DNA of 42,275 nucleotides from CAYVAR01 sp964449675. GTDB taxonomy: Bacteria; Patescibacteriota; Microgenomatia; UBA10105; UBA927. The notes below the pieces were generated by a model. That model made no database searches. It worked only from the letters and a program-made list of their open reading frames with translations, and had not been told where the DNA came from. This document shows, piece after piece, positions 1 through 8,134 of the stretch; within the stretch, counting starts at the first letter, position 1, and every line of letters begins with the position of its first letter. The DNA lies in the NCBI GenBank assembly GCA_964449675.1, contig CAYVAR010000010.1, forward strand, positions 1 to 42,275, written 5' to 3'. The position numbers and the translations under genes were made by a program.

Positions 1-235
1 CAGGGGTGTCGATAATATTAATTTTGGTATCTTTGTAAACAACTGCAGTATTTTTTGCAAGTATGGTTATCCCCTTTTCCCGCTCGAGATCGTTTCGATC
101 AAGGATCGTGGTTTGGCTCATCTCCGCCTGATTATCGCGAAAGGTATGGGTCTGCTTAAGCATCCCATCAACAAGCGTGGTTTTCCCATGATCCACGTGG
201 GCGATAATGGCTATGTTTCTTATATCTTTCGTCAT
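1..235 (-). CDS. typA: translational GTPase TypA/BipA, N-terminal part (cut by window edge)
   Basis: Translating the minus strand from the ATG at 235 gives MTKDIRNIAIIAHVDHGKTT and continues with the switch region DLEREKGITILAKNTAV and NIIDTP, where the window ends. AHVDHGKTT is the P-loop of translational GTPases, and the DLERE-GITILAKNTA signature is typical of TypA/BipA rather than EF-Tu, EF-G or LepA. BipA is a ribosome-associated GTPase that helps 50S assembly and stress adaptation in the cytoplasm. Only about 78 residues of a roughly 600-residue protein are visible. It is divergent from msrA and shares the short spacer with it. No Shine-Dalgarno is visible; a T-rich stretch directly precedes the ATG. 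Confidence 0.93.
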   Translation of the reverse strand, partial: MTKDIRNIAIIAHVDHGKTTLVDGMLKQTHTFRDNQAEMSQTTILDRNDLEREKGITILAKNTAVVYKDTKINIIDTP

Positions 236-245
236 AAAAAAATAG

Positions 246-286
246 ACCCGCACGGGCATTTCGCGGGTTACATGGCCATTATACCA
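246..286 (-). promoter_or_regulatory. typA promoter (extended -10) and leader hairpin
   Basis: The minus strand carries an extended -10 (TGGTATAAT) at 286-278, placing the RNA start near 271. The leader then contains a 6-bp GC stem (ACCCGC 246-251 with GCGGGT 263-268), followed on the minus strand by a T-tract that runs up to the typA ATG. This resembles an intrinsic terminator placed in the leader, so attenuation is conceivable. The promoter is sequence-supported; the regulatory role is inference. Confidence 0.5.
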
Positions 287-322
287 TTTCTTGCATCTAT
301 TTTCTGCTACAATAGCCTCAGG

Positions 323-880
323 ATGGAAACTATATTAGAAATTGCAACACTTGCCGGTGGATGTTTTTGGTGTACGGAGGCAATTTTTAAAAGACTCAAT
401 GGAGTTACTTCTGTGATACCAGGCTATACTGGTGGCATGAAAGATCATCCAACGTATCAAGATATCTGTTCAGGAACTACTGGGCATGCTGAGGCAATTC
501 AAATCACGTTTGACCCGACAATTATTTCATACAAAAAACTTCTCGAGGTATTTTTTCACCTCCACGACCCGACGACCCTTAATCAACAAGGAAATGATGT
601 CGGAACCCAGTACCGCTCGGCAATTTTTTACCATAGTGCTCATCAAAAACAAATAGCGCAGTCACTAAAACAAAAACTAAACAATGAAGATGCTTATAAA
701 GGAAAAATCGTAACTGAGGTAATCGCTTTCACCCAATTTTATCCTGCTGAAGACTATCACCGTGATTACTACACAAAAAATTCGTACGCGCCATACTGCC
801 AATATGTAATCGACCCCAAAATTACTAAACTCTATAAGGAATTTCCAAAGATAATAAAAGATAGAACGAGTAACTTCTAA
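323..880 (+). CDS. msrA: peptide-methionine (S)-S-oxide reductase MsrA
   Basis: A 185-residue cytosolic enzyme that reduces the S-epimer of methionine sulfoxide in proteins. The start at 323 was chosen because the MsrA fold begins there and the motif GGCFWCTEA (catalytic Cys, about residue 14) follows at the usual distance; an upstream in-frame extension to 113 would overlap typA on the other strand. Further family marks are the GYTGG loop, HDPTTLNQQGNDVGTQYRS, and PAEDYHRDYY followed by APYCQY, a likely resolving Cys. A -10 like box TACAAT (308-313) lies 9 nt before the ATG, so the mRNA is nearly leaderless. MsrB, its partner for the R-epimer, is encoded at 1971-2342 on the other strand. Confidence 0.95.
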   Translation: METILEIATLAGGCFWCTEAIFKRLNGVTSVIPGYTGGMKDHPTYQDICSGTTGHAEAIQITFDPTIISYKKLLEVFFHLHDPTTLNQQGNDVGTQYRSAIFYHSAHQKQIAQSLKQKLNNEDAYKGKIVTEVIAFTQFYPAEDYHRDYYTKNSYAPYCQYVIDPKITKLYKEFPKIIKDRTSNF

Positions 881-881
881 T

Positions 882-1208
882 TTAGGATGAATGACCTTGT
901 TCGAGCTGAACGGCTGAAGAGATTGTACTGAATGCTTCAATTACTCTTGTTTCATCTGCACTATCCGCCGCTTCCAACGCGAGTTTCGGGAGTTGTCCGC
1001 CGGTAAGTCCATCCAATGTTGGACCTGCATCAAGGAGTAATACCGCATCCGGTTTACCGCTGAGTGCTTCTTCCTCAAGTTCATCTAGTTGTTCTGGATC
1101 GATATCCGGTCTAGTCTTCCGTATGTGACGTATGAGAACTATAATTCCAGCGGCAATAACACCAGCACCGAGTGCGACCGCTTCTGGCCAATGCTCTTTG
1201 AAAAACAT
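882..1208 (-). CDS. small single-pass membrane protein, unknown function
   Basis: A 108-residue protein that I do not recognise. It starts MFFKEHWPEAVALGAG, has one hydrophobic segment at about residues 9-27 (VALGAGVIAAGIIVLI), then a basic stop-transfer patch (RHIRKTR), an acidic stretch and a soluble tail of about 70 residues. I chose the ATG at 1208 because AAGGAAG lies a few bases upstream; an in-frame ATG at 1238 has no visible ribosome binding site. An extended -10 (TGC then TATTAT, 1256-1264) would give a leader of about 40 nt. It is convergent with msrA, with only one base between the stop codons. No catalytic motif is visible. Confidence 0.55.
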   Translation of the reverse strand: MFFKEHWPEAVALGAGVIAAGIIVLIRHIRKTRPDIDPEQLDELEEEALSGKPDAVLLLDAGPTLDGLTGGQLPKLALEAADSADETRVIEAFSTISSAVQLEQGHSS

Positions 1209-1389
1209 TTTTCTTCCTTGATCTTGTTCACTCCCCATATCGGTATTTAAGCAGAATAATAGCACGTTTAGTATTTTTTGGGTCAGACCGTGTATTAGTC
1301 GTTCCAATAATCCAGCAAGACGCTCTAACGCTTATTCTACCGCACATCTTCTCTAACAAAATTAAAGAGTACCTATAAAGTCTTATACA

Positions 1390-1974
1390 TCAAAAATATC
1401 TATTCTCGGGATCCTGACCCCTCGGAAACAGGATAAGGATGACCATAACAAAATTGATAATCATTATATACATGGGGTAAGAAAATTCTTGGATAGTCCA
1501 GCTTGATAATGCAAAAAGGCTAAATAATGCAGCCGCAACATCAAGTCCATAAAATGTCCATATTTCAGTTTTTGGAAAATGGTAGGTTTTGATAAGCGCC
1601 GGAACCATGCCGGTAAAATCAGCAGCAATTGCAAAATAGAGTGCAAGCGTGGGACTGCTCGTTGTTTTCCACAAAACGATACCACTAAGCGCGATAAGTA
1701 AACAAAAGAGATCAGTTTTCGACCAACCGCCCATCCCGTACTTTATGCTTAGTATAAAAATGATGATTGACTGTAGAGTCGATACTCCGGCAAGCCAAAC
1801 GGCAACGGTATCCCTCTGGGCATAGAGCGATGCAGTGGTAAGGGCGGTAATAAGAAGAAGAACAAATCGAGTGGTGCGATGCGGCTTGGCCTCTCCTTTG
1901 AGAATCGCCTGGGAATACACTAATGGAGATATGAGGGCAAGGAGGCTGCTGATACCAATAAACACAGCCTTCAT
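1390..1974 (-). CDS. multi-pass membrane protein, paralog A
   Basis: A 194-residue, strongly hydrophobic protein with six to seven predicted membrane segments. I cannot assign a family. It is clearly paralogous to the protein at 9869-10450: both share the start region ALISP-VY--AI-KG-AKPHRTTRF, then TVAVWLAGVS, KYGMGGWSK/KHGMGGWSK and ADFTGM-PALIKTYHFP-TE-WTFY. The conserved HRTTRF, GGWSK and KTYHFP loops suggest a conserved site facing one side of the membrane. Its ATG overlaps the msrB stop as ATGA, so the two are translationally coupled. The other copy lies downstream of a second RRM gene. Confidence 0.8.
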   Translation of the reverse strand: MKAVFIGISSLLALISPLVYSQAILKGEAKPHRTTRFVLLLITALTTASLYAQRDTVAVWLAGVSTLQSIIIFILSIKYGMGGWSKTDLFCLLIALSGIVLWKTTSSPTLALYFAIAADFTGMVPALIKTYHFPKTEIWTFYGLDVAAALFSLFALSSWTIQEFSYPMYIMIINFVMVILILFPRGQDPENRYF

Positions 1975-2342
1975 GTAACTTTTCCTTCTGGAATAAATTT
2001 AAGGGAGAGGGAATTGACGCAGTGGCGGGTGTTTTTAGCCGTCTGTTGCTCACCCAGAAATACGTGACCAAGATGTCCACCGCAGGTTGCGCACTGGATT
2101 TCTGTTCGTCGGCCATCAGCGTCCATACGTCGTGTCACTGCTCCGGGAATCTCAGCATCAAAACTCGGCCATCCGCATCCGGAGTGAAATTTATCGGACC
2201 AATGGTGCAGTGGAGTATTACACCTGCGACACACATACGTCCCCGGTGCAAATAAACTATCATACTCACCGGAAAATGGCGCCTCCGTGCCTTTACGAAC
2301 AATCACGTCTCCTTCCTCCGGAGTCAGTGGATTGAGTTTCAT
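1971..2342 (-). CDS. msrB: peptide-methionine (R)-S-oxide reductase MsrB
   Basis: A 123-residue MsrB, which reduces the R-epimer of methionine sulfoxide. It contains two zinc-binding CxxC pairs (CRRC and CATC), the HSGCGWPSF motif, the GHLGHVF loop and the catalytic RHCVNSLSLKF segment near the C terminus. Length and order are typical for a stand-alone MsrB. The ATG at 2342 was preferred to a TTG at 2354 that lies within the hairpin. It follows the RRM gene after an intrinsic terminator and is coupled by ATGA overlap to the membrane protein downstream, perhaps a membrane partner. MsrA and MsrB are not co-transcribed here. Confidence 0.95.
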   Translation of the reverse strand: MKLNPLTPEEGDVIVRKGTEAPFSGEYDSLFAPGTYVCRRCNTPLHHWSDKFHSGCGWPSFDAEIPGAVTRRMDADGRRTEIQCATCGGHLGHVFLGEQQTAKNTRHCVNSLSLKFIPEGKVT

Positions 2343-2345
2343 ACT

Positions 2346-2384
2346 GAAAAACAATTCCGGGAATCTAAAAGATTCCCGGAATTA
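2346..2384 (-). terminator. intrinsic terminator behind the RRM gene
   Basis: A perfect 13-bp stem (2353-2365 with 2371-2383, core TTCCGGGAATC) with loop TAAAA lies 8 nt past the RRM stop. On the minus strand it is followed by GTTTTTC. It should end most RRM transcripts before msrB, leaving readthrough or an internal promoter (TATAAT at 2386-2381) for msrB. Confidence 0.85.
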
Positions 2385-2391
2385 TATATAT

Positions 2392-2775
2392 TTAGTAAGG
2401 TCGACGACCTCTGTCTCCGCCGTGTCCACCTCTATCTCCTCCACGTCCGCCGCCGTGTCCACCTCTGCCTCCACCTCCGCCAAACGAACCTCCTCCACCG
2501 CCTCCACCAAATCGGTTTTCCCGAGGAGCTTGTGGTTTTGCTTCATTGACAGCAACATTTCTTCCGTCCAGTGATTGGCCATTGAGTTTTTCCATCGCTT
2601 CTTTTGCCTCAGCATCCGAAGACATCTCCACAAAGCCAAATCCTTTGGACTTACCAGTAAATTTGTCCATGATTACTTGTGCCGAAACGACTGTACCAGA
2701 TCCTGCAAAAAATCCACGAAGCGAATCGTCTGTCGTATCCCATGATAGTCCCCCAACGAATAATTTACTTGCCAT
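2392..2775 (-). CDS. glycine-rich RNA-binding protein with one RRM (copy 1)
   Basis: A 127-residue protein with an N-terminal RRM of about 80 residues: RNP2 is LFVGGL (residues 5-10) and RNP1 is KGFGFVEM (about 44-51). The C-terminal tail is made of Gly-rich and RGG-type repeats (GGGGGGGSFGGGG, RGGHGG). Such small bacterial and plant-like RRM/Gly proteins bind single-stranded RNA and are often cold-inducible RNA chaperones. A strong ribosome binding site (AGGAGGTG) precedes the ATG, unlike most genes here, and a long structured leader lies upstream. A second copy is at 10595-10984. Expression is probably high, given the strong binding site and terminator. Confidence 0.9.
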   Translation of the reverse strand: MASKLFVGGLSWDTTDDSLRGFFAGSGTVVSAQVIMDKFTGKSKGFGFVEMSSDAEAKEAMEKLNGQSLDGRNVAVNEAKPQAPRENRFGGGGGGGSFGGGGGRGGHGGGRGGDRGGHGGDRGRRPY

Positions 2776-3109
2776 ATATCTCGTTCACCTCCTATTCCTG
2801 CGATCCTCTATACTCTTCTTGACTCGTATCCCGACGTACGTCGGGATCAGTCTAGAAGAAGTTATACCCGAACAATGTATTGTTTGTAGGGTATACCAAC
2901 CAGTTCCGTCTCACTCTTTCGGGGGAAATATCTGAGATGAACCGACACGTGTAAAAGGAGCAACTTAGTAGGCATTATACAACAATAAGTATCATTTCAC
3001 AGGTAGAGCACCGCGTATTAATAGAAACAAAAAAATCATCCGCACTTCGTTCCAAAACTTCTCTGATATTTGCAAGGAAAATGCACCGTATTCATACTAC
3101 TCATATGCA
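2776..3109 (-). promoter_or_regulatory. gene-free 334 bp: structured leader and promoter region of RRM copy 1
   Basis: No gene is visible here. It contains a long hairpin at 2815-2861 whose core is the perfect 20-bp palindrome ATCCCGACGTACGTCGGGAT (2828-2847) extended by GACT/AGTC and CTTCTT/AAGAAG arms. A second inverted repeat at 2863-2895 pairs TATACCC with GGGTATA and ACAAT with ATTGT. A minus-strand TATAAT at 2979-2974 would give a leader of about 190 nt containing both structures, which recalls cold-shock mRNA leaders. That role is inference. Confidence 0.5.
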
Positions 3110-3541
3110 TCAAAACCACATAACGTAAAACAGTAGAACAAGAAAAAACATAAGTATACGTCCTATCATAACGGTTCGAAGTCGGACATGAATCCATCCA
3201 ATATATGGTAAAGCAATACTTGGAAAATCAGCTAGCCAGTTATCAAAGACAATTTTTCCAAACAACATGTCCCAGGGAACAAACAAAAACGTTGCAATAT
3301 ACACGATGAGATATTTTATCCCACCAATATAATAGGAAACCAAAAGAGGAAATCCAAGCGGAAGAAGTATTAAAAGGAGTAATCCTATTACTTTCCACTC
3401 CCATAACCGATAAATGGTTTGCTTAGTCGTTGTATTATAGGATAAAAACTTATGCTCTCGGAAAATAAGCCTATTAAATATTCCATCAACAATAGCAAGA
3501 GTGCTTACATAACAAACTGATCCTAAGATAAATCTCATCAT
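3110..3541 (-). CDS. multi-pass membrane protein, unknown
   Basis: A 143-residue hydrophobic protein with about four membrane segments (residues 4-20, 50-85, 88-105 and 125-142). I do not recognise a family. The sequence FVPWDMLFGKIVFDNW in the middle is its most distinctive region. Its ATG overlaps the stop of the upstream MFS transporter as ATGA, so the two are translationally coupled and may act together in membrane transport or envelope maintenance. Confidence 0.7.
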   Translation of the reverse strand: MMRFILGSVCYVSTLAIVDGIFNRLIFREHKFLSYNTTTKQTIYRLWEWKVIGLLLLILLPLGFPLLVSYYIGGIKYLIVYIATFLFVPWDMLFGKIVFDNWLADFPSIALPYIGWIHVRLRTVMIGRILMFFLVLLFYVMWF

Positions 3542-4719
3542 AACACTATGGTTTTGTTTTGACGTCTTTGAAAAATTTCAAATAGGACAAATGCAAAAAA
3601 TGCCATGATGCTTCCGTAGTAAAAGGTCGCCGATGGATTAATCTTATACCATAACAATCCTCCAATAAGTGATGCGAAAAATGTTCCAATTGCAGTCAGT
3701 GTATAGTACGCGCCAAAATAGGTACCGGACTGCTCCTTGCTAATAAACTCCGCAATGTATGCTTTGGACACGCCATCAGTTGCCGCGATATAGATGCCGT
3801 AGACAGGAAATAGTATCCACAGCCAATTTGGATTGACAATAGCGCCAATGAAAAAATAGACGAGGGAAAAAACGAACAACCCAGCAGAATAAACTTTCCT
3901 GGCTCCGAGTCGATCAGACAAAATCCCCAGTGGCGTTGCGAGAAGCGTCTGGGAAATGTTATAGAGCACATACGTCAAAACGACCAGGGTTGTTGAAAAA
4001 CCTAGATTATGTGCGCGAAGGAGGAGAAATGCATCAGAGCTATTGCCGAGAGAAAAAAGAAAACTAATACCAAGAAAAAAGAGGAGTTGAGGACGCAAAG
4101 AGTGTAACGCAATGTGAAAGAGTTGTTTTGGTCGGTTGCCCACCTCCTTCTTTTTTTCATGAACGAAGAGTACCAAAAGAGTTACGGCAATTGCAGCGGG
4201 AATGAATGCGATAAAAAAGGTGAGTCGCATATTTTCCTTAAAAAAATATAATAATGCAAGCGCAGCAAGCGGCCCAACCACAGCGCCGAGGCTATCCAAC
4301 GCACGATGAAATCCAAAAATATATCCTTTATTTGACGTTGTTGCTTCTTCCAGAAGTAAGCTATCTCGCGGAGCGGTCCGAAGTCCCTTGCCAAATCGAT
4401 CAACAAATCGAGCAAGGAGCACCAGCGGCCAGCCGAATGCAAGGCCGATGAGAAGTTTTGACACCGCGGCAAACGAATATCCCAACACCACGAAAGGCTT
4501 TCGTTTCCGAAGGTAATCTGAGTAGCTTCCGAAAAAATATTTTGTGATACTTGCAACCGCTTCAACAAATCCTTCGATTAACCCGACGATCGGAACGGTC
4601 GCGTGAAGAACAGTTGTCAAAAATATAGGCACGAGCGGATAGATCATCTCAGAGGAGAGGTCATTAAAAAAACTGACGAGTCCGAGAAGTACGACGTTGC
4701 GGGGAAGTTTTTGCCTCAT
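3538..4719 (-). CDS. MFS transporter
   Basis: A 393-residue major facilitator protein with twelve predicted helices. It opens with VVLLGLVSFFNDLSSEMIYPLVPIF, a helix-1 signature of a bacterial MFS group, and has a cytoplasmic loop 2-3 of the MFS type (GSYSDYLRKRKPFVVLGY), RFVDRFGKGLRTAPRDSL and a second-half loop LSDRLGARKVY. The substrate cannot be told. I choose ATG 4719 over ATG 4728 because a consensus TATAAT (4732-4727) overlaps the upstream ATG and lies 7 nt before 4719, giving a leaderless mRNA. It is coupled to the small membrane protein downstream. Confidence 0.85.
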   Translation of the reverse strand: MRQKLPRNVVLLGLVSFFNDLSSEMIYPLVPIFLTTVLHATVPIVGLIEGFVEAVASITKYFFGSYSDYLRKRKPFVVLGYSFAAVSKLLIGLAFGWPLVLLARFVDRFGKGLRTAPRDSLLLEEATTSNKGYIFGFHRALDSLGAVVGPLAALALLYFFKENMRLTFFIAFIPAAIAVTLLVLFVHEKKKEVGNRPKQLFHIALHSLRPQLLFFLGISFLFSLGNSSDAFLLLRAHNLGFSTTLVVLTYVLYNISQTLLATPLGILSDRLGARKVYSAGLFVFSLVYFFIGAIVNPNWLWILFPVYGIYIAATDGVSKAYIAEFISKEQSGTYFGAYYTLTAIGTFFASLIGGLLWYKINPSATFYYGSIMAFFAFVLFEIFQRRQNKTIVL

Positions 4720-4726
4720 ACGAAGC

Positions 4727-4732
4727 ATTATA
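4727..4732 (-). promoter_or_regulatory. -10 box of leaderless MFS mRNA
   Basis: Consensus TATAAT on the minus strand, 7 nt before the ATG at 4719. The alternative ATG at 4728 overlaps the box itself and cannot be in the transcript, so this site decides the start. Confidence 0.6.
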
Positions 4733-4764
4733 TCTTTTTATTTTTAGATAGGCTTAGTACAAAA

Positions 4765-7700
4765 TTACGAATTGTCCTCTCTCCGTCGACGAACAAAGAA
4801 GAAAATACTAAAAGCTCCAATACCTCCAAGAAGGAGGCCAAGTAACCATCCATTTCTCTTGCCTACTTTTGTTTTTTCACCCACCGTGTCTGCGGTAACC
4901 GCTTCTTTCTCTGGAGTCGGCGTTACCTGAATATCTGCATTTTTTTCATCTGTTGAAGCACCAAGAACGCCTGGAGTAAATCCAGTAGCTACTCCCGTTA
5001 TCAATTCACCCCGTGGTGAGGCGGAAAGCTCATTAGAGTAGTCGCCCGGCATACAACCATTGCCGGCCCGTACACGGAAATAGTATGTCGTACCGCCAGA
5101 AAGGTTGTTTACCGTGTAGCTTGACGTGCCGGCCCCACCAACATTTGGATTGCCGTAGGTTTGTGCGCCAGATACGGTGCCATAGGTCACCAGGTAGTAC
5201 GTGACCGGGGAAGCCGCTTGGCTCCACAAAAGTGTCACGCTGTTGACGCCAGAAACAGCACTCGTCAGATTCGGTGCTGATCCGGGTTTTGTATCGTTGC
5301 AAACGGGTGCGGAGGCAGTGGTCCCTGTGCTACTACTGCTTCCTCCGGTTCCCCCATCTCCTCCTGATGAGGAGGGTGAAGTTGTTGCAAAGCTCTTTTC
5401 GCCCCCTACTGACTCCGGTGACCCATGCGATACAGTACGAAAGTAATAAGTCGTCCCTGAGGTCAAACCTGAAATGACAACTGAATGGCTCGTCACTTTT
5501 GGCGAAGTATCTGATTCAACCGTTGAACTAGCATAGCCGTAATTGGGCGCCGCGCCAAGCTCGGCATGGGGTAGCGTATCGTAAACGACACGAGAGGTAG
5601 CCAGATCGTCGGTTGTCCAGGTAATGGTCGTAGACGTGGTCGTTACTGTCGTAGCTACCTCAGAGGAGATAACCGGTGCAATACCGTACTGCGCAGTCAA
5701 GACGTTACTTGCGTTCCCAGCGTTGTCGTAAGCAATTGCTTTGAGTGTCGTATCTACGCCAATTGGAATGGCGTCACCGTATAACGTCCCGTTCGTATCG
5801 CTGGGTTCACTACCATCGGTGGTGTAAAAAATACTCGCCACCCCGCTGAGATCATCACTGCTTGCAAGCGTGACGCTTTGATCAGTGGTGTAATCACCCG
5901 CAACCGGATCAGCGGTAGGCGTTGTGGGCGGCGTGGTGTCGTAGGTAATGTCATGAACCTCCGGACTTGATTCAGTATTGCCGGCGGTATCAGTCGCCTC
6001 GGCTTTGATATCAAATGTTCCGTCGTTTGGAGGAGTCCAGAAAAAGCTCCAGTCAAAAGGCTCATCTCCCTCGGTATTTTGTAAGGGTTGGTTGCCTTCT
6101 TCCTCGTCGTCGGTATCAATCTCGGTCCACTCATTTTCTTCCTCTTCTTCTCCCACTGACTCCCTATAGAAAAGCTGGACATAGTGAACCGTATCCAAAG
6201 ATTCATCAGAGGATGATCCGGAAATTTCAATGGGTAAATTGGTGGTAAAACCTTCCTCGGGTGAGCTAATTTGCGAAACCGGAGGAATTGTATCTTCCTC
6301 TTCCTCACCTGCAAAGTAAAAGTGAACTACGTTCGTATCCTCGAGATTACCAGCATTGTCTTCTGCGTGAGACCTCGCCGTATAGCCCTCATCTTCCCCT
6401 TCCGGCTCGATAAACTCAAACTCGTAGAACCAATTGCCAGAATCAGAAGAGAAATCAGTCTCGTTAAGATATTCTGGTTCCAGATCACCGGTTACCCAGT
6501 CTCCTTCTTCTCCATCCCAGTAGTATCCGTCTGAATCCCTTTGAATAGAAAGATACACCGTATAAACTCCCGAGTTCTCATCTTGGGCTGTCCCGAATAT
6601 CTCTTCCTCCCACATATTGTAGGTATAAGAGACTTCCTCCTCCGGATAGTTAATCTCTGAAGTCGGATTGGTTACATCGTAGTAAACATTGTTTACTTGC
6701 GGGCTTTCCTCAGTGTTTTCCGCAGTATCTGTTGCCTCTACCAAAATATCGTAGACTCCTTCATCCTCTGGCTCCCACTCATAATACCAATCGAAGGGAT
6801 CCGCTCCGTCATTTCCAAGCTCGGTGATTTCAACCCAATCTCCTTCGTTGTCATCCCAATAGTACAAAGTTACGTAATCAACTGTTCTATTGGGAATATC
6901 AGTCGAACTTCCGGAAATTACGATTGGCGTATTCCAAAAGCTCCCTTCAGCCGGAGATGTAAATTCAGAGACCGGGGGAGTTATGTCTTCTGGTAGTGCA
7001 TTAAAAATTGCCTCCACTGTTACCTCGTTATTTTCGGTTAGTCCGGATGGTGTACAAGTACCTGTACCTGCGCAGGTTCCGCCAGTCCAGCCATCAAAAC
7101 TCGAGCTTGCGTCCGGTATAGCAGTCAAAATAACAACGGGATTGTCGCCTCCATATGTATGAGAGCACGTCCCAAAGGTCGAACCATCAGCCACCACACA
7201 ATTAATAAACCCGTCGTTGCTAGTGACTGTTCCGCCGCCGCCGCCCGATCTTGTAATAGTTAAAGTTGGTGCGGCGTCGGTGAAAGTAGTTGAGGCAATT
7301 ACGTTGCCAGCTGAATTCTTTACCTCAATTTTATAGTTTTGCCTGTAATTTCCATCGAGTTGGTACCGAGCGATGAAAATGCCTTGACTATCGGTCGTAA
7401 CCTGAGTGTTATAGGTCACGGCGGGCGGATCACTTGAACTAATAAATAAGGTATAGTCTTGGTTTGGGGTGAGTAGGGTTCCGGTAATGACCACTGTGTC
7501 CGTGGGTGCGTAGTCTCCTTTATCTGTCGACAGTTGAGCACTACTGGTATCTATTGAGCCAAGATCAAGCGAATCGGCTTTAACGTTTTGAGTAATTGCT
7601 ACAGAAAGTTCTCCTTGTTCTGTTGTCTCTGTTTCAACTGTCGCAGGTGTGGTTGGAGCTTTTTCATTTGGCCCGCTTTCTTTGGGCAACTCGTTTGCTC

Positions 7701-7980
7701 GCTGCGGATCTGCTTCCTGCGCTGGTGTCTCTGTCGGGGTAGGTTCATCCGTTGGTGTTACTGTCATGACTGGGGTAGGAGTAGACGAAGGTTGTGATTC
7801 TATTTGTTCTGATGGTGTGGGAGTTACCTCGTTTTGGACCACTTGCGCTTCCTCAACAGTCTCTTGCGCTTGTACACGACCGACACGACTCCATGGGACA
7901 ATTGCTGGAGTAAGTGAATGAAGAACAATAAGCACTGCTGTTCCAAATGAAATGAGTTGCTGTGAGAGACGTTGGTTCAT
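4765..7980 (-). CDS. large cell-surface protein with Ig-like, FN3 and other repeats
   Basis: A 1071-residue secreted, membrane-anchored protein. Layout: signal peptide (about 1-39, ending VQAQE); a Pro/Thr/Glu-rich stalk (about 40-110); a beta-domain starting STDKGDYAPTDTVVITG; a divergent InlB-type repeat (GGGGTVTSNDG...FDGWTGGTC); three related acidic Ig-like modules opening PPVSEFTSPAEG, PTSEINYPEEE and PPVSQISSPEEG; a chitobiase C-terminal-like module (SGVASIFYTTDGSEPS); two fibronectin type III modules (TSTTITWTTDDLATSRVVY and VTLLWSQAASPVTYYLV) separated by a Gly/Ser linker; and a C-terminal membrane helix (WLLGLLLGGIGAFSIFFFV) plus RRRRED. The architecture suggests adhesion or a surface layer function, for example contact with a host cell; the binding target is unknown. 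No ribosome binding site is visible. Confidence 0.85.
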   Translation of the reverse strand: MNQRLSQQLISFGTAVLIVLHSLTPAIVPWSRVGRVQAQETVEEAQVVQNEVTPTPSEQIESQPSSTPTPVMTVTPTDEPTPTETPAQEADPQRANELPKESGPNEKAPTTPATVETETTEQGELSVAITQNVKADSLDLGSIDTSSAQLSTDKGDYAPTDTVVITGTLLTPNQDYTLFISSSDPPAVTYNTQVTTDSQGIFIARYQLDGNYRQNYKIEVKNSAGNVIASTTFTDAAPTLTITRSGGGGGTVTSNDGFINCVVADGSTFGTCSHTYGGDNPVVILTAIPDASSSFDGWTGGTCAGTGTCTPSGLTENNEVTVEAIFNALPEDITPPVSEFTSPAEGSFWNTPIVISGSSTDIPNRTVDYVTLYYWDDNEGDWVEITELGNDGADPFDWYYEWEPEDEGVYDILVEATDTAENTEESPQVNNVYYDVTNPTSEINYPEEEVSYTYNMWEEEIFGTAQDENSGVYTVYLSIQRDSDGYYWDGEEGDWVTGDLEPEYLNETDFSSDSGNWFYEFEFIEPEGEDEGYTARSHAEDNAGNLEDTNVVHFYFAGEEEEDTIPPVSQISSPEEGFTTNLPIEISGSSSDESLDTVHYVQLFYRESVGEEEEENEWTEIDTDDEEEGNQPLQNTEGDEPFDWSFFWTPPNDGTFDIKAEATDTAGNTESSPEVHDITYDTTPPTTPTADPVAGDYTTDQSVTLASSDDLSGVASIFYTTDGSEPSDTNGTLYGDAIPIGVDTTLKAIAYDNAGNASNVLTAQYGIAPVISSEVATTVTTTSTTITWTTDDLATSRVVYDTLPHAELGAAPNYGYASSTVESDTSPKVTSHSVVISGLTSGTTYYFRTVSHGSPESVGGEKSFATTSPSSSGGDGGTGGSSSSTGTTASAPVCNDTKPGSAPNLTSAVSGVNSVTLLWSQAASPVTYYLVTYGTVSGAQTYGNPNVGGAGTSSYTVNNLSGGTTYYFRVRAGNGCMPGDYSNELSASPRGELITGVATGFTPGVLGASTDEKNADIQVTPTPEKEAVTADTVGEKTKVGKRNGWLLGLLLGGIGAFSIFFFVRRRREDNS

Positions 7981-8017
7981 AACGCAATTTGGGCCTATAG
8001 GACAATACGTCCAACAG

Positions 8018-8046
8018 TCTATACACTAAAATGAAGAAAATGTCAA
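8018..8046 (-). promoter_or_regulatory. sigma-70 promoter of the large surface protein
   Basis: Minus strand: TTGACA (8046-8041), spacer of exactly 17, TATAGA (8023-8018). The RNA would start near 8011, about 30 nt before the ATG at 7980. The leader holds a small GGAC/GTCC hairpin. This is one of the few near-consensus promoters of the window. Confidence 0.75.
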
Positions 8047-8134
8047 ATTATAGGATATTGTTATGCTGGGGTAAAAAATTGAATTTTCGTTGGCTATATG
8101 TCGCAGTGAGAGTAGAGTTGTTTCTCTTTTTTCT

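Noticed and set aside
2546..2935. Plus-strand frames opposite the RRM genes (also 10574-10937)
   Set aside because: They are shadows of the glycine-rich repeats, giving Ser/Thr/Val or His-rich reading, with no start signals.
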